NCBI RefSeq assembly: GCF_017877355.1
Contig: NZ_JAGIPR010000002.1
Coordinates: 434,001 to 498,000 of the forward strand
From: Chryseobacterium jejuense
GTDB taxonomy: Bacteria > Bacteroidota > Bacteroidia > Flavobacteriales > Weeksellaceae
Direction: 5' to 3'
DNA length: 64,000 nucleotides
Part shown: in pieces, positions 43,629-52,525 of the stretch
Layout of the letters: each line of letters opens with the position of its first letter
Numbering within the stretch: position 1 is the stretch's first letter
Translations under genes and position numbers: made by a program
Notes under the pieces: generated by a model
Told to the model about the DNA's origin: nothing
The model's input: only the letters and a program-made list of their open reading frames with translations
The model's database searches: none

Positions 43629-44509
43629 TTACAAGAAAAATTCAGATAAGGCTCAATGTATTGTTTGTAACAATTGCCCTGGTATCAGTAGCCGTTTTTT
43701 CCCTCTATGAACTGGGCTATTTTGATGATCTGCAACAGATTCTGGCGAAGGATCATCATATTTTTTACTGGATGCTTCTGGTGGGTGTTTTTGCAGAAAT
43801 TGTAGCCGGATCAATGGGAATGGGTTATGGAGTAATCTGTACCACCACATTGTTGCTCCTGAATATTCCTCCTCATATTGTAAGCGCCAGTATTCACTCC
43901 GCAGAAAGTTTTACCACGGCTGCAGGAAGTATAAGCCATATTAAGCTTAAGAATGTAAGTAAGAGTCTGGTGAAAAAATTAGCTGTTCCAGCAGTTATTG
44001 GAGCAGTTATCGGGGCGGTTAGTCTTACTTATCTTGGAGAATATTACGCGAAGATTACCAAAACATTGATTGCTTTTTACACCCTATATCTTGGATTTCA
44101 GATTCTCTCTAATGCTTTTAAAGGTAAACAGAATAAAGCACTTAAAAGAAAAACCAACCTTACAAGGCTTGGAGTAATTGGAGGATTTATAGACTCTTTT
44201 GCCGGAGGAGGATGGGGCCCTTTGGTAACCGGAACCCTTATTAAAAATGCTTTTACGCCAAGATTTGCTGTAGGAAGTTCTACGGTTGCAAAGTGTATCC
44301 TGACCATTACAGCTGCTGTTACTTTTTTCTTTACTCTCGGAATTCAGCACTGGAATATTATTTTGGGGCTTTTAATTGGTGGAATTATTACTGCACCTTT
44401 CTCGGCTATGCTTACGGCAAAGCTTCCGGTGAAGAAGATGTTTGTTGTCATTGGAACTTTAGTAATTGTGATGAGTTCTATAACTATTTATAAATCAGTA
44501 TTCAGTTAA
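43622..44509 (+). CDS. TauE/SafE family sulfite exporter
   Basis: 295-aa membrane protein with about eight to nine segments and the two family halves (GVFAEIVAGSMGMGYGVICT and VIGGFIDSFAGGGWGPLV). It is distinct in sequence from the TauE protein at 9503. Likely exports sulfite or a related anion, perhaps as a safety valve of sulfate assimilation. It sits downstream of an Rrf2 regulator and a palindromic promoter, and overlaps a 36-codon ORF at its start. Confidence 0.88.
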   Translation: MVITRKIQIRLNVLFVTIALVSVAVFSLYELGYFDDLQQILAKDHHIFYWMLLVGVFAEIVAGSMGMGYGVICTTTLLLLNIPPHIVSASIHSAESFTTAAGSISHIKLKNVSKSLVKKLAVPAVIGAVIGAVSLTYLGEYYAKITKTLIAFYTLYLGFQILSNAFKGKQNKALKRKTNLTRLGVIGGFIDSFAGGGWGPLVTGTLIKNAFTPRFAVGSSTVAKCILTITAAVTFFFTLGIQHWNIILGLLIGGIITAPFSAMLTAKLPVKKMFVVIGTLVIVMSSITIYKSVFS

Positions 44510-44598
44510 AAAATATGTAGGAAAGTGTAAAAATAAAAGGGTCAAAAATAAATTTGATTTTGAAAATATTTTACTTTTACCTCAATAAATATTAGAAT

Positions 44599-44889
44599 AT
44601 GAACTTACATATCATTGCACTTTTTAAGTTTAATGAAAACTATCTGATGGAAGCCGTAGAGCTTTTTCAAAACCTGGTAAAAGAAACAAGAAAAGAAGAA
44701 GGATGCCTGCAGTATGACCTTATTGAAGATAAAGACAACAAAGGGACATTCTTCCTGATTGAGCTTTGGGAAAGTGTTGACCATCATAACAGACACAACG
44801 GACAGGATCACTTGCTGGACTTCCGTAAAGATGCTTCCAAAATCATGGAAAGTGGAGCGGAGGTTTACAAAGGATTTAAAATATACTAA
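44599..44889 (+). CDS. ABM-domain putative quinol monooxygenase
   Basis: 96-aa single ABM (antibiotic biosynthesis monooxygenase) domain. It has the ferredoxin-like pattern LHIIALFKFNENY, EAVELFQNLVKETRKEEGCL, YDLIEDKDNKGTFFLIELWE and DHHNRHNGQDHLL. Members act as dimers and include the YgiN-type quinol monooxygenases; the true substrate is not known. Cytosolic. It has its own terminator, so it is probably monocistronic. Confidence 0.85.
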   Translation: MNLHIIALFKFNENYLMEAVELFQNLVKETRKEEGCLQYDLIEDKDNKGTFFLIELWESVDHHNRHNGQDHLLDFRKDASKIMESGAEVYKGFKIY

Positions 44890-44895
44890 ACCAAT

Positions 44896-44932
44896 AAAAG
44901 GCGGCTTCAGTATTCTGAAGGCCGCCTTTTTA
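44896..44932 (+). terminator. Rho-independent terminator of the ABM gene
   Basis: About 15-bp stem AAAAGGCGGCTTCAG (44896-44910) pairing with CTGAAGGCCGCCTTTT (44915-44930), one bulge, then T-rich sequence. Confidence 0.85.
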
Positions 44933-44965
44933 TTAGAAAAAATAGAAAGTATTGTGAGTAAAATA

Positions 44966-46258
44966 TTATTTCACGATAAGTTTTTTGGTATCTGAAGTAC
45001 CACCATAGGTAATTTTTACCATATAATTGCCTGAAGTAAGATGAGACAGGTTCAGATCCTGTTTGTAAAATCCTGTTTGATTGGTTAATTCAGCAGCGTG
45101 TACCTTTTTTCCGGTAAGGTCATATACTTCTACACTCCCTTTATTGCTTGCCTTTTCTTTAACATCAAATAGAACTGTTACTTTTTTATCTGCGGTTGTA
45201 GGGTTTGGGTAGATTCCGAAAGAAGCTTTTTTACTTACTTCTGTAATGCCCAGCGATCCTGTAATTTTTTTATACTTGAAAAACATGTTTCCTGTACTGG
45301 AACCGTCACTTTGTGTAAAATACATTCTGTAATAATCGCTGTCTTTTTTCACATAATAAACAACATTATCCTTTAAAGTTGTAATGCTTTTCCATGAATG
45401 ACCAATGGATGTAATATTAGATGAGAAATTATTAGCTGCAGGGATATTTCCATTGGCTATCTGCTGAGTTTCCGGGGCTACCATTGCTACTTTTATACCA
45501 GGGCTTTGAATTGCTCCTGCCACAGGGTACATCTGAATACCATTATAGAAAGTAAAATATTTTGTAAATACTAAATCCCATGTGTTTCTTGGAGGTTCCA
45601 TATTAGGAACTTTTGCTCCGGTATCAAATGAAAAATAATTGAAGAAAGCATCATCTGTTCCGTTAGCTATAGTCCTTGTTTCCGTAGGACTCCACGCTGT
45701 ACCATTCCACTTAGAGTATTTGAATGTGTATCCGGCAAACGCATCTTCAATTGCGAATTTAATATAAATTCCTGAAGCATATTTTAGAACAAAAATCGCT
45801 TTTCCCTGAACATGATGAGTTAATGTATTATAAACTCCCCATCCTGTAGAAGGAATATTAGGATTAGGAGCTGTAATAGGTCCCTGTTCAAAAGCTCCCT
45901 GGCTCCAGTCTGTAGTTTGGTCCGGGTTATAAAGAGGAGCTCCCCAAGAGCTTTCATTATTGATATCGATATTATCCCATTCAGCTAAGCTGGTTGCAGC
46001 GGTATATACTTCAATGTTCTTAGCATCATTAATTCTTGTTCCCGTTGTGTAAGGAGAAACTCTATAGAATGCTACATCCCACGCATTTGCAGGCTGAGAC
46101 ACCATATTTCCATCAGTAAAATTAAAGAATGAACGATTCTGGTATCCACTTCCCAATGTCATATTTGCTTGGGTGTATCCTAATGCATCTGTCTGTGCCA
46201 AAACGGTCTGTTGAACAGTAAGGGCAAGCATCGAAGCCAATAATAGTTTTGTTCTCAT
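44966..46258 (-). CDS. HmuY-like haem-binding protein with T9SS sorting domain
   Basis: 430 aa, signal peptide ending TVLAQ. The HmuY-like body carries the family hallmark AWDVAFYRVSPYTTG near the N-terminus and NTWDLVFTKYFTFY later, and ends in a T9SS type A sorting domain (FGIYPNPTTADKKVTVLF ... KKLIVK). HmuY proteins capture haem outside the cell for a TonB receptor. This version would be released or surface-anchored by T9SS instead of by a lipid. A Fur-like block precedes it. Confidence 0.85.
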   Translation of the reverse strand: MRTKLLLASMLALTVQQTVLAQTDALGYTQANMTLGSGYQNRSFFNFTDGNMVSQPANAWDVAFYRVSPYTTGTRINDAKNIEVYTAATSLAEWDNIDINNESSWGAPLYNPDQTTDWSQGAFEQGPITAPNPNIPSTGWGVYNTLTHHVQGKAIFVLKYASGIYIKFAIEDAFAGYTFKYSKWNGTAWSPTETRTIANGTDDAFFNYFSFDTGAKVPNMEPPRNTWDLVFTKYFTFYNGIQMYPVAGAIQSPGIKVAMVAPETQQIANGNIPAANNFSSNITSIGHSWKSITTLKDNVVYYVKKDSDYYRMYFTQSDGSSTGNMFFKYKKITGSLGITEVSKKASFGIYPNPTTADKKVTVLFDVKEKASNKGSVEVYDLTGKKVHAAELTNQTGFYKQDLNLSHLTSGNYMVKITYGGTSDTKKLIVK

Positions 46259-46279
46259 AATTTATTTTTAACATTATTA

Positions 46280-46327
46280 TTTAGAATGATTCAACAAAAA
46301 TATATAATTATTTTTAATCATTCTAAA
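46280..46327 (-). promoter_or_regulatory. Fur-like regulatory block and promoter of the HmuY-T9SS gene
   Basis: 48-bp block bounded by TTTAGAATGATT and AATCATTCTAAA, 43/48 identical to 47257-47304. On the minus strand it contains TATTTTTG (complement of 46295-46302), a TAnnTTTG -7 box. TTAGAAT-G-ATTCaA resembles the 7-1-7 Fur box, consistent with iron repression. Confidence 0.65.
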
Positions 46328-46370
46328 TAAAAACATGATTTTTGTCTTATTTTAAACTTTTATAGAAATA

Positions 46371-46404
46371 AAAAAGCCGAAAGGAAATTTCCTCTCGGCT
46401 TTAT
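46371..46404 (-). terminator. Terminator of the T9SS protein gene at 46431
   Basis: 15-bp inverted repeat AAAGCCGAAAGGAAA (46373-46387) / TTTCCTCTCGGCTTT (46388-46402) with one mismatch. T-rich sequence follows on the minus strand, 27 nt past the gene end. Confidence 0.75.
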
Positions 46405-46430
46405 AAAGGCCAATAATAGTCTAATAAACC

Positions 46431-47243
46431 TTATTTTTTAATAAATTTTGATTGAATCGTTTTTCCATCAGCACTTTCAATAGTGATGTAATAAACACCT
46501 GTCTGAAGCGTACTGATATTGAATTTTTGTCCGCTAAGTTTCCCTTCTGCTACTTTCTGCCCTCCGGAAGAATAAATGTGTACGTTTTTAAGATCTTTCT
46601 TACTTCTAAATTCCAGGAAGGTATTATCAGAATTGAGTGCAAACCTAATTTCATCTTTTGATATTTCTCTGTCGCTTACTCCTAATGAAGCTGATATATC
46701 ATACACTACATCATCAATTTGAATCGCCGTATGTACAGAAGTTGGGGTGAATTTGAATACAATATAAGAAGCGGATGAAGCTGGAATATTTACATTTGAA
46801 TTAAGAATAGTCCCAACTTGAGTCACATGAATAGCGTTTCCTACTGGTACAAATGTAGACATATCAGCAGGATTAGATGCTAGTCCTACCTGAATTGTTC
46901 CTGTACCAGGTGATGAAGCTACCAATGTTGCTGTAAATGCCAGGTTTTTATCTCCTGTTGGAGACTGTATTTGTGGGGTAATTAGATAAGATGAATCTGT
47001 AGGGTTTGTTCCAGAATAAGATTGAACAGATTTATTGGCAGTACCTGCCACAATCATTCTTGGAGAAACTGGAGGGGGCCCGGGAATAGTAATCATAGGT
47101 GCTACAATCGCAGACCAGCCAAATTGTGGGAATGTTGTATTTCCTATAGTGAAATTATCAAAGTTTTCGTGGATTGTGGGTAGCTGAGCTTTAGCAGTAA
47201 ATGCTGTAAGTAGCAGAGTCCCTAATAGTAATTTTAATTTCAT
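46431..47243 (-). CDS. T9SS-sorted secreted protein (cleaved-adhesin/jelly-roll-like)
   Basis: 270 aa with signal peptide (to FTAKAQ). An N-terminal segment of the cleaved-adhesin/choice-of-anchor type (HENFDNFTIGNTTFPQFGWS, SYLITPQIQSPTG, IQIDDVVYDI) is followed by a C-terminal T9SS sorting domain (SADGKTIQSKFIKK). There is no HmuY signature. It sits between the HmuY-T9SS gene and the TonB receptor and has the same Fur-like block upstream, so it probably belongs to the iron/haem regulon. Function unknown. Confidence 0.8.
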   Translation of the reverse strand: MKLKLLLGTLLLTAFTAKAQLPTIHENFDNFTIGNTTFPQFGWSAIVAPMITIPGPPPVSPRMIVAGTANKSVQSYSGTNPTDSSYLITPQIQSPTGDKNLAFTATLVASSPGTGTIQVGLASNPADMSTFVPVGNAIHVTQVGTILNSNVNIPASSASYIVFKFTPTSVHTAIQIDDVVYDISASLGVSDREISKDEIRFALNSDNTFLEFRSKKDLKNVHIYSSGGQKVAEGKLSGQKFNISTLQTGVYYITIESADGKTIQSKFIKK

Positions 47244-47256
47244 AGCTCAATATTTA

Positions 47257-47304
47257 TTTAGAATTATTATACAAAAGTATATATTTATTTTTAATCATTC
47301 TAAA
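47257..47304. promoter_or_regulatory. Fur-like regulatory block in the divergent haem-locus promoter
   Basis: Second copy of the 48-bp block (TTTAGAATTATT ... AATCATTCTAAA). On the minus strand it includes a -7 box TACTTTTG (complement of 47272-47279). The right arm lies just upstream of the plus-strand -7 at 47315, so one block can control both directions. Confidence 0.65.
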
Positions 47305-47314
47305 TAAAAAGTTT

Positions 47315-47322
47315 TATATTTG
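47315..47322 (+). promoter_or_regulatory. -7 box of the TonB receptor/hmu operon
   Basis: TATATTTG, an exact TAnnTTTG match 17 nt before the receptor ATG. The Fur-like right arm sits where the -33 region would be. Confidence 0.5.
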
Positions 47323-47339
47323 TCGAAATTTTTACCCTT

Positions 47340-49445
47340 ATGAAGAAGAAAGTGCTTTCCGTTCTGTCATTATCCATTGCTTTTTGGATGAATGCACAAG
47401 AAAAGGATTCTCTTAATCAAAAGAAAGTTGAAGAAGTTGTTATTACAGGGCAGTATAAACAACAATCTATCAATAAATCTATATATAAAGTGGATGTCAT
47501 AGATGCCACACAGATCAAAAATATGGCAGCTGCCAATGTTGCTGATGTTTTAAATCAAAGTCTTAACATTCAGGTTACTCCGGATTCCAAATCAGGAAAT
47601 TCTACCGCCAATATCATGGGACTTGATGGGGATTATGTAAAGATTCTGATAGACAATATTCCGATGGTAGGAGATACAGGATTGGGCAGTAATATTGACC
47701 TTACAAAAATTGCTTTAAGTAATATTGAGCGTATTGAGATTGTAAAGGGAAGTATGGGAGTAGAATACGGAAATGGTGCTGTAGCAGGGGTAATTAATAT
47801 CATTACGAAGAAAAACAATACAAAGAAGGTGAGTGTAAGAGGTTCACTTCAGGAAGAAACAGTAAGGAACAATTATGATCTTAAGAAAAGAGGGCAAGGA
47901 AGACATATTCAGAATCTGAATGTTGATTATAATATTAATAAGGAATGGTTTGCCAATGTGAACTTCAATCATAACCAATTTATGGGATATGAAGGAAATA
48001 GTGAAGGGTATAAATATTTTGGACAGGATGGTAGAAGAGGATATGAATGGAATCCAAAAGATCAGTACGAATCTTCCGCATTGATAAGATATTCAAAGGA
48101 TAAAACAACATTTTTTTATAAGATGTCTTACTTGAAAGAGAATTTCAATTTCTACAATCCGGAGGTTAGCAGACGTCCGCTGAATGATGGATTGGGGGGA
48201 GTAGAATATGAAAGCAGGGATAGAAAATACAATACACATCGTTGGGTTCATCAGTTCAATATTCAGACTAACCTTGGACATATACGATATATGGGGGATT
48301 TCTCTTACCAAAATCAGGATAGGAAATATTTTGACTACAATTATGATATTCCGAACAGAACCATCAAGAGCCAACAAGAAGAAAAATCTTATTATAAAAC
48401 AGATGTGATTTATTCAAGAGGGATGTTTAGTAATTTCCTTGATAGTAAAACTTTTGATTTCCAGCTTGGTTATGAATTGGATTATACCAGTGGATATGCT
48501 GCACTGATTGCCGGAGATTTCTTTGAAGAGGCAGTGAAAAGAAAAATTTTCACCTATTCCAACTTCCTTTCCGCAGAATGGAATATCTCAGATCGTTTTT
48601 CTGTGAGACCAGGGGTAAGACTTTCTTTAAGTGAGAACTTTGAGAATCAGTATAATTATTCCCTTTCTGCAAGATATAAAACTTCTGAAAATTCAAACCT
48701 GAGAGCGATCGTAGGATCTGCAAACCGTTTTCCAAAATATGATGAGCTGTATACCTATTTCGTTAATCTTAACCATGATATACAGGGAAATGCAGACTTA
48801 AAACCAGAAACCGGGTTTTCAGTAGGAGCATTCTGGGATCAGAACTTTACAACAACTAATGACTGGAGAATTGGCTATAGCGTAGATGCATTATATCTTG
48901 ACGTACGTGACAGAATTGATATGATGATCATCAAAGAACCTTCTACTTATAAATATATGAATATCAATAAGTATAAGAACATGTTGTTATCAGCTAATGT
49001 AGACTTCAGAAAAGATCAGTTTGCTTTTTCCATAAGAGGATCGGTAAATGGGAGATCCATTTCGATGAATGAAGTAACGAATGATTCTGCTGATGACTTC
49101 CAATATATTATGCAGGCAGGAGCCTCTGCCACCTATAAACTGAAAAATACAGACACTAACTTCTCACTTTACTACAAATATACAGGAGAGGATAGACTTT
49201 ATGTTGCAGATGCAGCGGGTGGTGTGCGTCTTGGGAAAACAGATTCGTTCCATATGATGGATTTCATTGTAAGCCAGCCTTTCTGGAACAACCATTTTGA
49301 GATTTCTGCAGGAGTTAAAAATATCTTTGATGTAACTAGTGTAAAATCTACTGCTCTTCCTGGATCATCTCATACTGCAGCTTCCGGAACAATTAATTTA
49401 TACTATGGCAGAAGCTATTTTGCAAGACTAATGTTTCAATTTTAA
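47340..49445 (+). CDS. TonB-dependent haem/iron receptor (HmuR-like)
   Basis: 701-aa outer-membrane receptor. Signal peptide (to FWMNAQ), TonB-box region (KVEEVVITGQYKQQS), plug domain (about 35-150, DGDYVKILIDNIPMVGDTG, IEIVKGSMGVEYGNGAVAGV) and a 22-strand barrel ending in aromatic ARLMFQF. The segment GNADLKPETG resembles the NPxL-region motif of haem receptors. It takes haem or a haem-protein cargo across the outer membrane. First gene of the hmu operon; the HmuY gene follows after 11 nt. Confidence 0.9.
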   Translation: MKKKVLSVLSLSIAFWMNAQEKDSLNQKKVEEVVITGQYKQQSINKSIYKVDVIDATQIKNMAAANVADVLNQSLNIQVTPDSKSGNSTANIMGLDGDYVKILIDNIPMVGDTGLGSNIDLTKIALSNIERIEIVKGSMGVEYGNGAVAGVINIITKKNNTKKVSVRGSLQEETVRNNYDLKKRGQGRHIQNLNVDYNINKEWFANVNFNHNQFMGYEGNSEGYKYFGQDGRRGYEWNPKDQYESSALIRYSKDKTTFFYKMSYLKENFNFYNPEVSRRPLNDGLGGVEYESRDRKYNTHRWVHQFNIQTNLGHIRYMGDFSYQNQDRKYFDYNYDIPNRTIKSQQEEKSYYKTDVIYSRGMFSNFLDSKTFDFQLGYELDYTSGYAALIAGDFFEEAVKRKIFTYSNFLSAEWNISDRFSVRPGVRLSLSENFENQYNYSLSARYKTSENSNLRAIVGSANRFPKYDELYTYFVNLNHDIQGNADLKPETGFSVGAFWDQNFTTTNDWRIGYSVDALYLDVRDRIDMMIIKEPSTYKYMNINKYKNMLLSANVDFRKDQFAFSIRGSVNGRSISMNEVTNDSADDFQYIMQAGASATYKLKNTDTNFSLYYKYTGEDRLYVADAAGGVRLGKTDSFHMMDFIVSQPFWNNHFEISAGVKNIFDVTSVKSTALPGSSHTAASGTINLYYGRSYFARLMFQF

Positions 49446-49456
49446 ATAACAGTATT

Positions 49457-50575
49457 ATGAAGTATTTAAAAATAGTATCTCTCCTTTCCATTATGGCTGC
49501 TACACAGTCATGTCTTTCTGCTGATGAAGATCCTGTGGCGGTTCGCCCTATGACGGGATCTGAAGTAAATGTTGCAGTAGGTGGAGCTACAGAACCTAAC
49601 CAGGTTTGGATTGATTTAAGTGATCATGATAAGCCAAGTGTCAATAAAAGAACAGATTGGGATCTTGGATTTTATTCCGGAGATGATTTCCGGGTAATTA
49701 TCAATGGTTCTTTGGCAATGACTGTTATTAAGATTCCTGATGCTACAGATCTTAATAAAGTAAAGGAGGTTAATGTTGCAAGTTTAAAGGAAATTGCCCA
49801 GGTGGGAACTTTTGATGCTGAAAATCTGAAATATATTGATAATCCAAATGGTAATTTCCTGACACAGACTTCAGGTATTGAGACTATTAAGGAAAACGAT
49901 GCTGACAATCCGATTTATCTGGTTAATATGGGTAGAGAAATACCTGCTGTGGGTAGTATAGCACCAGGATCTGTAGCATTATCCGGAGATGAGAGAGGCT
50001 GGAAAAAAATTCAGATTGTAAGAGCTCCAAACGGCTACAAAATCCGCTATGCTGATTTAAATGCTGATAACGCAAATATTAAAGAATATATCATTACCAA
50101 AGATCCTGAATACAACTTTACATTCTTTAATCTTAAAACAGCTTCTCCTGTAAAAATTCAGCCTAAAAAGAAAAACTGGGATCTGGTATTTACCACATTT
50201 ACCAATGAAGTGTTCATGGGTCCTGGAAACAGTGCAGGAAGTTATTTCTATGCAGACTTTATTGCAACCAATACCCTTAATGGAGTAGGTGCTTATCAGG
50301 TAAATGTAACGGGAAGCTTGGATGAAGCGTACAGTGCATTCAAACTAAAAGATGTAGATGCTTCCAAATTTGTTTTTAATGACCACAGAGCCATCGGGGA
50401 TAAATGGAGAACTACTACCGGAACAGCTGCAAATCCAGTTCCTTTTGTATATTCAGATCGTTTCTTTGTATTGAAAGATGCTGAAGGGTTCTATTTTAAG
50501 CTGAGATTCAATACCATGAAAGACAGTAAAACAGGTGAACGTGGCTTTACTAATTTTGAATTTGAACCCTTATAA
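49457..50575 (+). CDS. hmuY: HmuY family haem-binding lipoprotein
   Basis: 372 aa, lipobox C19 (AATQSC). HmuY hallmarks: NKRTDWDLGFYSGDDFRVIING near the N-terminus and KKNWDLVFTTFTNEVF in the middle, plus the C-terminal FVFNDHRAIGDKWRTT region. It binds haem at the outer surface and hands it to the receptor encoded just upstream, as in the Porphyromonas gingivalis hmuYR pair (where the order is Y then R). Same operon as the receptor. Confidence 0.88.
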   Translation: MKYLKIVSLLSIMAATQSCLSADEDPVAVRPMTGSEVNVAVGGATEPNQVWIDLSDHDKPSVNKRTDWDLGFYSGDDFRVIINGSLAMTVIKIPDATDLNKVKEVNVASLKEIAQVGTFDAENLKYIDNPNGNFLTQTSGIETIKENDADNPIYLVNMGREIPAVGSIAPGSVALSGDERGWKKIQIVRAPNGYKIRYADLNADNANIKEYIITKDPEYNFTFFNLKTASPVKIQPKKKNWDLVFTTFTNEVFMGPGNSAGSYFYADFIATNTLNGVGAYQVNVTGSLDEAYSAFKLKDVDASKFVFNDHRAIGDKWRTTTGTAANPVPFVYSDRFFVLKDAEGFYFKLRFNTMKDSKTGERGFTNFEFEPL

Positions 50576-50622
50576 AAAGTCAGATAATTATATCAGAATT
50601 TAGAAAAATAAAATATATATCT

Positions 50623-51501
50623 ATGAAGAAATTTATCCTTGCAGCTTCTGTTCTTGTAGCAGTGTATTCATGCAAAAAAGAAGAAGGTGTTAAAAAAGAA
50701 AATACAACGGAAGCTACTTCTGAAGCTCCAAAAAGCAATAATAAAATTGTAACCCTAAGCGGCGGAATTACAGAGATTGTAACTGCTTTAGGTCACGAAA
50801 AAGAAATCGTTGGAACAGATGTTACAAGTACTTATCCGGCAAGTTTAAAAGCTACAGCTAAGGATCTTGGACATGTAAGATCTATGACTATTGAACCGAT
50901 TATGGCCGTAAGCCCTACTTTAATTCTGGCTTCAGATAAAGATATCAACCCGGAATTATTAGGAAAAATCAAGACATCAGGGATCAAAACTGAAGTTTTC
51001 AAACAGGAATATACCGTTGAAGGAACTAAAAAACTGATTGAAGAGGTAGCCAAAGCAGTAGGGAATACAGATTATCAGAAACTGAATGATAAAATAGATG
51101 CTGATCTGAAGCAGATTCAGCCTCTTACTAAAAAACCAAAAGTATTATTCATTTATGCAAGAGGAAATATGCTGATGGTAGCAGGTAAAAATACCCCAAT
51201 GGCCTCTTTAATTAACCTTGCAGGTGCAGAAAACGCAGTTAATGACTTTGAAGATTTCAAACCATTAACACCGGAAGCAGTTGTAAAAGCTAATCCTGAT
51301 GTATTGTTCTTCTTTGAAACAGGATTACAAGGAGCAGGTGGAAATGAAGGAGCATTGAAGATGCCGGGAGTTTCCCAGACAAACGCCGGAAAAAATAAGA
51401 AGATCATCGCAATGGATGGAGGGTTAGTGTCAGGTTTTGGACCGAGACTAGGAGAAGCAGCAGTTGGATTAAACAAACTTTTAATTGAAAACACAAAGTA
51501 A
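50623..51501 (+). CDS. hmuT: Haem ABC transporter substrate-binding lipoprotein
   Basis: 292 aa, lipobox C17 (LVAVYSC). Class III periplasmic-binding protein fold: VTLSGGITEIVTALGHEKEIVGTD, RSMTIEPIMAVSPTLILAS and PKVLFIYARGNMLMVAGKNT match HmuT/ShuT-type proteins. It carries haem from the periplasm to the HmuUV importer. Its last 17 nt overlap the start of the permease gene. Confidence 0.9.
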   Translation: MKKFILAASVLVAVYSCKKEEGVKKENTTEATSEAPKSNNKIVTLSGGITEIVTALGHEKEIVGTDVTSTYPASLKATAKDLGHVRSMTIEPIMAVSPTLILASDKDINPELLGKIKTSGIKTEVFKQEYTVEGTKKLIEEVAKAVGNTDYQKLNDKIDADLKQIQPLTKKPKVLFIYARGNMLMVAGKNTPMASLINLAGAENAVNDFEDFKPLTPEAVVKANPDVLFFFETGLQGAGGNEGALKMPGVSQTNAGKNKKIIAMDGGLVSGFGPRLGEAAVGLNKLLIENTK

Positions 51502-52525
51502 ATTATATTTTTACCTTACTATAAGTACCATATTTCTGGTAATTCTGGCAATTTCGGCACTTTATATCGGCGTTTATGATTTTAACGGAGTGTCACCGTT
51601 TACCATTTTGGGACAGTATATTAAAGGAGAACCCCAATTGTCACTTAGTGATAAATATGTAATCTGGGATGTAAGAAGTTCCAGAATTGTAATGGCCATT
51701 TTAATAGGAAGTATGCTGGCTGTATCCGGAACCACATTACAAGGATTGTTCAAAAACCCGCTGGCAACAGGGGAGGCAATAGGTTTAACATCAGGAGCTA
51801 CATTATTAGCGGCATTTGCCATTGTGCTGGGCGGGCATTTTAAACAGTATCTTCCTGAAGTAATCCAGTTTTCATTAGTAGGTATTTCTGCTTTTATAGG
51901 AGCTTTGCTAGCTATGATGCTGGTGTACAGAATCTCTACAAGCGCCGGAAAAACAAATGTGGTAATGATGTTGTTGAGTGGAGTTGCAATCACGTCCATA
52001 GGGTTCTCCATTACCGGATTTCTAATTTATATTTCAAAGGATGAACAGTTAAGAGACCTTTCATTCTGGAATATGGGAAGTCTTGCAGCAGCAACGTGGA
52101 CGAAGAATATTGTTCTGGCAGTAGTGATTGTTATTTCCTATACTATTTTGCTTCCGAAGGGAAAAGCATTGAATGCAATGATGTTAGGAGAGAAAGATGC
52201 ACAGCATTTAGGAGTTAATGTAGAAAAACTGAAAAAGCAGATTGTGATTATTACATCACTGATGATAGGAACCTCTGTGGCATTTTCAGGGACAATCGGT
52301 TTTGTAGGTCTTATTGTGCCTTATATTTTAAGACTTTTATTCAAATCGAATTATGTCTTCATTCTGCCGTTGTCGGCGGTGTTGGGAAGTATTCTGCTTT
52401 TAATTGCAGATACCATCAGCAGAAGCATTGTGGCTCCATCAGAATTACCGATCGGTATTTTAACCTCCTTGATCGGCGGACCAATTTTTATTGCTATTTT
52501 AATTAAATTTAAAAAATCACTCTAA
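51485..52525 (+). CDS. hmuU: Haem ABC transporter permease (FecCD family)
   Basis: 346-aa inner-membrane protein with about nine to ten helices of the BtuC/FecCD family (IWDVRSSRIVMAILIGSMLA, TTLQGLFKNPLATGEAIG, LGVNVEKLKK, VGLIVPYILRLLF). The only plausible start is TTG at 51485, which lies within the end of hmuT; there is no ATG before the first membrane helix. The ATPase gene starts immediately after its stop. Confidence 0.9.
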   Translation: MKTQSKLYFYLTISTIFLVILAISALYIGVYDFNGVSPFTILGQYIKGEPQLSLSDKYVIWDVRSSRIVMAILIGSMLAVSGTTLQGLFKNPLATGEAIGLTSGATLLAAFAIVLGGHFKQYLPEVIQFSLVGISAFIGALLAMMLVYRISTSAGKTNVVMMLLSGVAITSIGFSITGFLIYISKDEQLRDLSFWNMGSLAAATWTKNIVLAVVIVISYTILLPKGKALNAMMLGEKDAQHLGVNVEKLKKQIVIITSLMIGTSVAFSGTIGFVGLIVPYILRLLFKSNYVFILPLSAVLGSILLLIADTISRSIVAPSELPIGILTSLIGGPIFIAILIKFKKSL

